The notes beneath the pieces were generated by a model. That model ran no database searches, was not told the DNA's origin, and worked only from the letters and a program-made list of their open reading frames with translations. 64,000 bases of DNA, taken from the IMG/VR virus record IMGVR_UViG_3300027816_000052, positions 64,480-128,479 of that record, one strand, 5' to 3'. Within the stretch, counting starts at the first letter, position 1. Each line of letters opens with the position of its first letter. Positions 58,988 through 64,000 of this stretch are shown here, one piece after another. Source of the stretch: a virus. The translations under genes were made by a program, and so were the position numbers.

Positions 58988-59252
58988 CTTCTTCAGCAAG
59001 ATTATTAAATTTTAATATTGTACCATCATTAAAATGAAGTTCTTTCGTACCTCTAAATGAATCATCAGTCCAAATAAAAGCTTTCATCGCAGAATTTGGA
59101 TATTCACCATTTATTTTTTTATGTTGTTTTTTTAACTGAGTTATTTTAATCATTAAATCAGTGAAATCAATCATTAGATTTGAAAAATTTTCAGGGTTGA
59201 TAATATCAACAAACTCCTCAATTGTTGATATTGTATATTGTTTTTCTTCCAT
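58980..59252 (-). CDS. Hypothetical acidic protein, 90 aa
   Basis: Helical first half (ISTIEEFVDIINPENFSNLM ...), then a short beta part with FRGTKELHFNDGTILKF and an acidic end. It overlaps its neighbour by 8 bases in a tightly coupled unit. No family recognised. Confidence 0.5.
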   Translation of the reverse strand: MEEKQYTISTIEEFVDIINPENFSNLMIDFTDLMIKITQLKKQHKKINGEYPNSAMKAFIWTDDSFRGTKELHFNDGTILKFNNLAEEDE

Positions 59253-59265
59253 CTTTTATAATTTA

Positions 59266-59739
59266 TTAAATTTTTGTTACCGATTCAATATAATACATAA
59301 TTCCATTTATACCACCACCGGTTCTCGCATCAAATTTCATAAAATCAGAACATATAATTACATTATATTTTTCACCAGTATTTTCATCATATTTAACTAA
59401 AATATCTTTAATTTTTTCATCACCTTCGGAACTAGCACCAAGTGATGAGTATGAACCAATATATACGGTATCACCAATAGTTAAATCTTTTAAATCTTTC
59501 ATTTTTTCTTCTCTTTTTATATATTCCTCTTCTATTTTTTCATTAAGAGATGTGTATCGGTCAAGAATATATTCAGTTTCTAAATTTTTATAAAATTTCT
59601 CCCAAGCTAATTGAATTTGTTGTATTTTTCTACCACAAACACCACAACAATCACCTTCAGATTCCAAATCCATAAAATCTGAAATATATTGACATTCCTC
59701 GCAATCCCATTTTGGTGAATCTAATTTATTTGTATTCAT
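59266..59739 (-). CDS. Zinc-ribbon-like protein, 157 aa
   Basis: Near the N terminus are two Cys pairs: CEEC (about residue 13) and CCGVCGRK (about 32), a C-x2-C ... C-x2-C arrangement that would bind zinc. The remainder is a helical segment and a beta-rich part with TIGDTVYIGSYSSLGASSEGDEK, an SH3-like pattern. ATG 59739 follows a TTG 6 bases upstream in the same frame. Zinc-ribbon proteins of this size often contact nucleic acid or RNA polymerase; no further assignment is possible. Confidence 0.55.
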   Translation of the reverse strand: MNTNKLDSPKWDCEECQYISDFMDLESEGDCCGVCGRKIQQIQLAWEKFYKNLETEYILDRYTSLNEKIEEEYIKREEKMKDLKDLTIGDTVYIGSYSSLGASSEGDEKIKDILVKYDENTGEKYNVIICSDFMKFDARTGGGINGIMYYIESVTKI

Positions 59740-59923
59740 TTTCAATTCTTATTTCGTTTATCGCTAAATTAAGATAAAAATGCGACTTTTCCAAACATTC
59801 TGTTAAAGTTTCAGATGAACCACCATATAATTCACCATAATTAGCATCTGGTTGACATATTGACCAGTACCATCTAAATCCATTTGATGGGTGTGGTTTA
59901 TCTATTATTGTTTCTAATAACAT
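59726..59923 (-). CDS. Hypothetical protein, 65 aa
   Basis: Trp/Tyr/Gly-rich start (NGFRWYWSICQPDANYGELYGG) and a helical end. It overlaps both neighbours by a few bases, so it is coupled to them. No family recognised. Confidence 0.5.
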   Translation of the reverse strand: MLLETIIDKPHPSNGFRWYWSICQPDANYGELYGGSSETLTECLEKSHFYLNLAINEIRIENEYK

Positions 59924-60258
59924 TATTGTATTATGTTAATTGGGTCATATAAAATAACTTTTTCATAATTCACACCAACATATAACATATCTTCTGATAT
60001 TTTTTTATTATCAGCCCCATACCTATATGTATATTTACACACATAACCTAAATTTTTGTGATTATGTATTTTTGTTTTTGGTTGTGTTATTTCAACTATA
60101 AGTTTACTGCGCTCTTGAAGTTTATTATCAAACTGTATAGATAGGTGTTCTAATTGTTTTTCAATAAATCTATCAAACCACCGTTCTTCCACGGTGTATC
60201 GTAAATTAACATAACCATCAATATAATCGGGTTCATAAATAACATAAATATATTTCAT
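59923..60258 (-). CDS. Hypothetical protein, 111 aa
   Basis: A probable alpha/beta small protein (YIYVIYEPDYIDGYVNLRYTVEERWF ...), rich in Tyr/Lys. One-base overlap with the downstream gene. No motif recognised. Confidence 0.5.
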   Translation of the reverse strand: MKYIYVIYEPDYIDGYVNLRYTVEERWFDRFIEKQLEHLSIQFDNKLQERSKLIVEITQPKTKIHNHKNLGYVCKYTYRYGADNKKISEDMLYVGVNYEKVILYDPINIIQ

Positions 60259-60271
60259 TTTTTTTAATTAA

Positions 60272-60574
60272 TTAAAAAGGTAAATCTTCATCAAATTCAT
60301 TCGGTACACTACTATTCTTATAACCCATTTCTTCCATCCTTTTAAAATCTTCATCAATAAAATCTTTCCAAGGTTGGTTAAGTTCAGTTAATAATTTTAA
60401 TATCATTTCTAAATCATATTCACTTAAAAAACCGCCTCTTCTTGGTGCATCATAATAAAAGAAACCATCCTCAAGCATCTGAAACTCACCAACATAGGCG
60501 CTTTCATTAAAATAAATCTTATAGTGAGTTGGTTCTTCCTCCTTATTCGGTATTAGTTTAAATTTTTCTTTCAT
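60272..60574 (-). CDS. Hypothetical acidic protein, 100 aa
   Basis: Starts at ATG 60574, directly after the thyX stop; a TTG further upstream would overlap thyX by 20 bases and is less likely. The protein is Glu/Asp-rich with Tyr (YKIYFNESAYVGEF) and a C-terminal acidic motif (DEDLPF). No family recognised. Confidence 0.5.
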   Translation of the reverse strand: MKEKFKLIPNKEEEPTHYKIYFNESAYVGEFQMLEDGFFYYDAPRRGGFLSEYDLEMILKLLTELNQPWKDFIDEDFKRMEEMGYKNSSVPNEFDEDLPF

Positions 60575-60575
60575 T

Positions 60576-61256
60576 TTAATATCCAAATGCTTCAATTGTA
60601 TGTTTAAATGGATTACCTTCGATATTTTTAACTAAGTCCAGCATTTCTTGTGTAAGTTCTCTTACTTCAACCTGAGCATGTTCGCTATTGCGTAGTTGTT
60701 GGAAGTGTGCAAAACTTCTCCAGTTAAACATAATATCCATTGTGATTTGTGAATTGAATGTTTTAAAGAATCTAGCAGACTCTTTTGCTCTTTTTCTACC
60801 TAAGATGGGTGTTAAATCAGACAAACATTCGTGATAGAGAGCGTTACCTAAATCAGTATAAGATTTTAATGCTTCAAACCAACTATTGATATTACCATCG
60901 TTATCATAAAAAAACTCATTGGCGTGACCCTGAGAAATTTCAATTCCTTTCCAATCTTTAGGTAGATACGTCTTATCTTCCTTCAACTCTTTATAACGAG
61001 CACTTTCACCATTAACACTTACACCTATTCGGTGCTTCAATACATGAATATGTGTTGCTTGATCGACTGTAACTAGAAAATGTAAGCTAGATTTTTCAAA
61101 AGGAGTGTGATGACCTTCTTTTGCTAACATTGTTAATAATTTAGGTACACGTTCTAATTTTTCAGGTGTCAATTCACGCGAGGTAGATGTCCACGCTGAA
61201 CAAGCGTGTGTTAAATCATCACCATAGTAACCAAGTAATTCTACTTTATTGTTCAT
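60576..61256 (-). CDS. thyX: FAD-dependent thymidylate synthase ThyX
   Basis: The ThyX motif R-H-R-x7-S-x-R-Y appears as HRIGVSVNGESARY at about residues 80-93, preceded by Lys where the first Arg is usual. Other conserved elements are FEKSSLHFLV, ARFFKTFNSQITMDIMFNWRSFAHFQQLR and AQVEVRELTQEM (quoted in parts), matching the flavin- and dUMP-binding helices. It makes dTMP from dUMP with folate and FAD; together with the dUTPase at 24009 it gives the phage its own thymidylate supply. 226 residues is the usual length. Confidence 0.92.
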   Translation of the reverse strand: MNNKVELLGYYGDDLTHACSAWTSTSRELTPEKLERVPKLLTMLAKEGHHTPFEKSSLHFLVTVDQATHIHVLKHRIGVSVNGESARYKELKEDKTYLPKDWKGIEISQGHANEFFYDNDGNINSWFEALKSYTDLGNALYHECLSDLTPILGRKRAKESARFFKTFNSQITMDIMFNWRSFAHFQQLRNSEHAQVEVRELTQEMLDLVKNIEGNPFKHTIEAFGY

Positions 61257-61293
61257 TTCTTATTAATAATTAATGTATTCATATACGCCCATT

Positions 61294-61524
61294 TTAAGAG
61301 TGAATTATAAAATGATTATATATGTTTAAAATTGTAAATTGCATTTCAAATTTTGGGCATGGTTTCATTTTCCACAAATCTAAGGAAAATTTTAGATTAA
61401 AAAAAGTTATACCATCAGAAAATGAACGATTTTTTGCTAATAGCTGCAAATCAATATATTTTCTTTTAAAGAATGAAATTTTTCCGTATATACATAAACC
61501 GTTTATTATTCTTGTTTTAATCAT
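61294..61524 (-). CDS. Hypothetical protein, 76 aa (strand not certain)
   Basis: The ATG at 61524 immediately follows the upstream stop codon (61525) in the minus-strand cassette, which supports this strand. The protein is Phe/Lys-rich, beta-type (LKFSLDLWKMKPCPKFEMQF), like the 58336 protein. A 68-residue plus-strand frame (61322-61528) covers the same bases and is the alternative. Confidence 0.4.
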   Translation of the reverse strand: MIKTRIINGLCIYGKISFFKRKYIDLQLLAKNRSFSDGITFFNLKFSLDLWKMKPCPKFEMQFTILNIYNHFIIHS

Positions 61525-61749
61525 TTAATCGATATATTCAAATTCAGATTCAAGTAATTTAATTCTACTCCCATCATCAAGTTCTACCCATTTAAATCTA
61601 GAATCAAGATAATAATAACCTAACATACCATTATAATTTTTATGATTGTTAGTAATCTTAATTCGCTTTCTAAATGTATAAATTGGTTTATGATAAACTG
61701 ATGTAATTTCCCACCCGTCTGGTGTTTTATCTCCAATTTTATAATCCAT
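61525..61749 (-). CDS. Hypothetical protein, 74 aa
   Basis: Small beta-rich protein (IGDKTPDGWEITSVYHKPIYTF ... GYYYLDSRFKWVELDDG), reminiscent of SH3-type folds. Part of the tight minus-strand cassette. No assigned family. Confidence 0.5.
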   Translation of the reverse strand: MDYKIGDKTPDGWEITSVYHKPIYTFRKRIKITNNHKNYNGMLGYYYLDSRFKWVELDDGSRIKLLESEFEYID

Positions 61750-61766
61750 ATTATTTAATTTTAAGT

Positions 61767-62207
61767 TTAGTAGGTTCCATGTTCAATTCTACCAATTTCG
61801 TTTATAATTTCTTCAGGTTTCATATCAATGACCCGACCACCATTTGCTTTAGAATACGGTGTCGTACTTAATAACCATTCATTAAGTTCTTTTTTATTAC
61901 CGAATGTATCAATACCCATCTCAAGAATTTTTGGGTTTTGTTCTAAAAATACAGATGTTTCACTCATATCAAAATAACGTTTAATTTTTTTTATATCATT
62001 AGGATTAATAATCATTGAATCAAAATCACCATATCTTGATTTATATCCAAAAATATATTTTATTGCAACACCAATTCGTTTAAAAAAGTTACGATGTTGT
62101 TGTAAGTGCGGCATAAAATGAACATCATTAAATTCTTCATCATACCAAAATGCGTATGTATGTTCAAGTGAACCACATTCACAAATAAAAATTTCTGTTT
62201 TTTCCAT
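61767..62207 (-). CDS. Phage protein with a C-terminal ParS/MbcA-like (DUF2384-type) antitoxin domain, 146 aa
   Basis: Residues 1-75 (IFICECGSLEHTYAFWYDEE ... GVAIKYIFGYKSRYGDFDSMII) are a domain I have seen only in phage proteins. Residues ~100-146 read DTFGNKKELNEWLLSTTPYS, NGGRVIDMKPEEI and GRIEHGTY, closely following the C-terminal toxin-binding domain of Xre/MbcA/ParS antitoxins (F-G-x-x-E-x-A-x-x-W-L-x-x-P-N ... G-G-x-x-P-x-x-L ... L-G-R-I-E-H-G-V-Y). I see no toxin gene beside it. It could neutralise a host toxin, but this is inference. Confidence 0.6.
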   Translation of the reverse strand: MEKTEIFICECGSLEHTYAFWYDEEFNDVHFMPHLQQHRNFFKRIGVAIKYIFGYKSRYGDFDSMIINPNDIKKIKRYFDMSETSVFLEQNPKILEMGIDTFGNKKELNEWLLSTTPYSKANGGRVIDMKPEEIINEIGRIEHGTY

Positions 62208-62208
62208 A

Positions 62209-62346
62209 TTATTTAATTTTATAACTTAAAAAGGACCAAAATCCCCATTCAATAACAACATACTCAAAGGTATCATTTTTTTCAAAAAAACCAATGGGTA
62301 ACCAATAAAAAGGTCCACCTTCAAAAAAACATTCAATTTTAATCAT
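62209..62346 (-). CDS. Aromatic-rich small protein, 45 aa
   Basis: Minus strand ATG 62346 to TAA 62209, MIKIECFFEGGPFYWLPIGF ... VIEWGFWSFLSYKIK. Rich in Phe/Trp, and similar in type to the 58336 and 61294 proteins. It overlaps the upstream gene by 8 bases and ends 2 bases before the next start, so it is well placed in the operon despite its size. Confidence 0.5.
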   Translation of the reverse strand: MIKIECFFEGGPFYWLPIGFFEKNDTFEYVVIEWGFWSFLSYKIK

Positions 62347-62584
62347 TATGTGGGTCGGGTTTAAAAGTTATTCCTTCAATTAATTCATAATCACTTGTAT
62401 CAACAACATCTTGTTTTGTTGCATCCTCATGTTTTCCCATCCATTCTTCATGATATACATTTAGACCAACGGTGATTTCTTTAATTCCGGTACAATAGTT
62501 ATAACCACCTTCATATCCTTTAATAAAAACATGAAGTTCTGGATTAACTTTTGATAGTATTTCTATGAGTTCTTTTATTTTCAT
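62339..62584 (-). CDS. Conserved small phage protein, 81 aa
   Basis: The first ~35 residues (KIKELIEILSKVNPELHVFIKGYEGGYN) are the common start of a small phage protein family (K-E-L-I-E-x-L-x-x-x-x-P-x-x-x-V ... G-Y-E-G-G-Y); the rest is acidic with His/Trp. Function unknown. It is preceded by a short membrane-protein gene. Confidence 0.55.
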   Translation of the reverse strand: MKIKELIEILSKVNPELHVFIKGYEGGYNYCTGIKEITVGLNVYHEEWMGKHEDATKQDVVDTSDYELIEGITFKPDPHND

Positions 62585-62586
62585 GT

Positions 62587-62769
62587 TTATATAAAATTAT
62601 TAATTAATAAATACAATAACACCATCATACTAATAAAAAATGCAATTATAACATATGATGAAAAAATATAGTATTTTTTGTTTTGAATGTCAAATTTTGT
62701 TGGTAACCAAGCAATTAAAGTAAATAAAACAAACAAAAAAATTGTTATAATTGAAAATATTTGTATCAT
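62587..62769 (-). CDS. Small membrane protein, 60 aa
   Basis: Two hydrophobic helices, about residues 2-22 (IQIFSIITIFLFVLFTLIAW) and 37-58 (SYVIIAFFISMMVLLYLLI), joined by a short polar loop with Lys. It would sit in the inner membrane as a hairpin and is the first gene of the minus-strand cassette. Small hydrophobic phage proteins often act in lysis control or exclusion, but no specific assignment is possible. Confidence 0.55.
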   Translation of the reverse strand: MIQIFSIITIFLFVLFTLIAWLPTKFDIQNKKYYIFSSYVIIAFFISMMVLLYLLINNFI

Positions 62770-62820
62770 TGTATTAAATTTGATTACCGCAAAGCTAAAA
62801 CTAAAATATCAAATTTCAAA

Positions 62821-62829
62821 ATATTTATA
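62821..62829 (+). promoter_or_regulatory. Candidate late promoter ATATTTATA
   Basis: Exact match 3 bases before ATG 62833, preceded by CAAATTTCAAA, very similar to the sequence upstream of the site at 1105. Confidence 0.45.
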
Positions 62830-62832
62830 GAT

Positions 62833-63651
62833 ATGAAACAAAAACTTTTTAAGTTAACCGAGCAAATGTCTGAGTTGGGTTCACCAATTTTAAAGTATTA
62901 TGCTTTTGATTGGGATGATAACATCGTTAAAATGCCAACCAGAATTTATCTTATGGATAATAATGGAAATGAGGTTGGAATGACCACAGATGATTATGCA
63001 AAATATAGGTCAATGATTGGTAAAGAAGAATTTGAATACGGAGGAAAAACAATCGTTGGATTCGCTGATGATGCATTTAAGAATTTTAAAACATCTGGTG
63101 ATAAAAATTTCTTAATTGATGCGATGCTTGCAAAACCCGGACCATCTTGGAATGATTTCGTTGAAAGCATAAATGGGGGATCAATATTTGCGATTATTAC
63201 AGCGAGGGGACATTCACCTGAAATTTTAAAGCAGGGTGTTTATAATTATATTATTTCCGATTTCAACGGAATAGATAGAAAAGAATTGGTTAAAAATTTA
63301 AGAAAATATAGAAATATTTCAGATGAAAAAGATTTAAATGATATCGAACTAATAAGAGAGTATTTAAATCTATGTCGTTTTTATCCGGTAACTTATGGAA
63401 ACGAAAATGAACTTAATCCTGAAAATGCTAAAGTTGTTGCATTAAAAGAATTTTCAAATTATGTGAAAGAAATGTCTGCGCAACTAAACCAAAAAGCATA
63501 CTTAAAAAATGATGTTAAAAACTATTTTATTCCTGTAATTGGTTTTTCAGATGATGATTTAAAGAACATTTCAACAATAAAATCACATTTTAAAAACGAA
63601 CCTGATATAAAAACTTATTATACTGGTACAGGTAAGAAAGAAAAATATTAA
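62833..63651 (+). CDS. Leader-bearing HAD-type phosphatase, 272 aa
   Basis: Starts at ATG 62833 (not the longer frame from 62761) because a promoter motif precedes it. After the short leader (KQKLFKLTE|Q) comes YYAFDWDDNIVKMPTRIYL, with the HAD motif I D-W-D-D; IFAIITARGHSPEI is motif II, a Lys lies in the AYLKND region, and PVIGFSDDDLKN carries the motif IV acidic pair. All key residues are present, unlike the HAD-like protein at 12961. Substrate unknown; nucleotides are plausible. It precedes the tail tube gene. Confidence 0.7.
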   Translation: MKQKLFKLTEQMSELGSPILKYYAFDWDDNIVKMPTRIYLMDNNGNEVGMTTDDYAKYRSMIGKEEFEYGGKTIVGFADDAFKNFKTSGDKNFLIDAMLAKPGPSWNDFVESINGGSIFAIITARGHSPEILKQGVYNYIISDFNGIDRKELVKNLRKYRNISDEKDLNDIELIREYLNLCRFYPVTYGNENELNPENAKVVALKEFSNYVKEMSAQLNQKAYLKNDVKNYFIPVIGFSDDDLKNISTIKSHFKNEPDIKTYYTGTGKKEKY

Positions 63652-63657
63652 TATAAT

Positions 63658-63666
63658 ATATTTATA
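63658..63666 (+). promoter_or_regulatory. Candidate late promoter ATATTTATA
   Basis: Exact match just downstream of the HAD gene, about 115 bases before the tail tube start. Confidence 0.35.
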
Positions 63667-63736
63667 TAATAGAACTTCTATAGAGAGAATAATTTTTAAA
63701 AAACAAAAGTAAATAGAAAATTTTTTAAAAGTTATA

Positions 63737-63745
63737 GTATTTATA
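63737..63745 (+). promoter_or_regulatory. Candidate late promoter GTATTTATA
   Basis: TATTTATA 35 bases before the tail tube ATG 63781, at a spacing similar to the sheath promoter (33 bases). Confidence 0.45.
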
Positions 63746-63780
63746 GATAAGAAATAAAAAAATTAAAAATTATAGAACAT

Positions 63781-64000
63781 GGCAGACTTACTTATGAAAA
63801 TGCCCTTACCTTATGAACCTAAAAGGAAGAATAGATTTATTTTACGTTTTCCATCTTCATTAGGTATTAATGAATGGTACGTTGAGTCAACAAAAAGACC
63901 TTCAATTAAAATTAATGCTGTTACTATTCCTTTTTTAAATACCGAAACTTATGTTGCTGGTAAATTCAATTGGGATACAATTAACGTAACATTTAGAGAT
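63781..64000 (+). CDS. 19: Tail tube protein, T4 gp19-like (3' partial)
   Basis: The 73 visible codons start MADLLMKMPLPYEPKRKNRF and continue ILRFPSSLGINEWYVESTKR then PSIKINAVTIPFLN, matching the tail tube N terminus: P-x-x-P-K-R-x-N-R-F/W-x-x-x-F-P, then W-x-V-x-x-x-x-R-P-x-x, then a strand with (I)-P-F/Y-x-N. The end lies outside the window. The tube forms the channel inside the sheath; it follows the sheath gene in T4, but here a ~5.5 kb cassette separates them. Confidence 0.88.

Noticed and set aside
61322-61528. Plus-strand 68-codon frame
   Set aside because: The minus-strand frame starts right after the upstream stop in a minus-strand operon. I keep some doubt, so the minus-strand call has low confidence.
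62761-62832. Longer N terminus of the HAD phosphatase starting at ATG 62761
   Set aside because: It includes the ATATTTATA motif and shares no similarity with other leaders; ATG 62833 gives the expected leader. The same reasoning moved the start of the 1081 frame to 1117.

Overview
The window is an internal piece of a large, AT-rich tailed phage (myovirus) of the T4 type. Recognisable T4-like parts are a family B DNA polymerase (gp43-like), a gp55-like late sigma factor, neck proteins (gp13-, gp14- and gp15-like), a contractile tail sheath (gp18), the start of a tail tube protein (gp19) and a gp5-like central spike. Starts are preceded by A-rich stretches rather than Shine-Dalgarno motifs, and the one clear secreted protein has a Bacteroidota-like signal peptide, so a Bacteroidota host is my best guess (inference). 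I see no tRNA, rRNA, CRISPR array or insertion sequence.

Layout. 1-3.9 kb: small accessory genes, several carrying a shared leader peptide. 3.9-10.8 kb (minus strand): virion/baseplate genes and the sigma factor. 10.8-26.5 kb: mostly minus-strand sugar-modification genes (glycosyltransferases, methyltransferases, an acetyltransferase), with an intein-bearing PhoH ATPase, dUTPase and a DEDDy exonuclease. 26.6-30.4 kb: an LRR-like repeat protein and a block of probable virion genes. 30.5-44.1 kb (plus strand): tail/adhesin genes, three large glycosyltransferase genes and a Gly-Ser-Thr repeat fibre. 44.2-54.8 kb: polymerase, neck genes, a superoxide dismutase fusion, a SNF2-type helicase and a second LRR-like gene. 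54.9-58.3 kb: tail sheath. 58.3-62.8 kb: a minus-strand cassette of about 14 small genes with thyX, lying between sheath and tube. 62.8-64 kb: a HAD-type phosphatase and the first 73 codons of the tail tube gene.

Two themes tie the window together. First, at least ten otherwise unrelated proteins carry a short leader (roughly K-hydrophobic-T-E-S-x-L followed by an amphipathic helix) ending in [L/I]-x-E. That is the cleavage signature of the T4 prohead protease gp21, so these may be internal head proteins packaged and matured in the capsid (inference). Second, the phage carries about a dozen glycosyltransferase-type genes. Two resemble enzymes that glycosylate proteins, a TibC-like heptosyltransferase and a GT60-like polypeptide GlcNAc transferase, and both sit just upstream of a fibre made almost entirely of Gly-Ser-Thr repeats. 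This suggests virion fibre glycosylation (inference). An ATATTTATA motif precedes about twenty starts on both strands and is a candidate late promoter for the gp55-like factor. Several small genes and starts were corrected by hand: small CDSs at 41462, 54616 and 62209, ATG starts downstream of TTG codons, and a frameshifted glycosyltransferase whose true start is near 26544.
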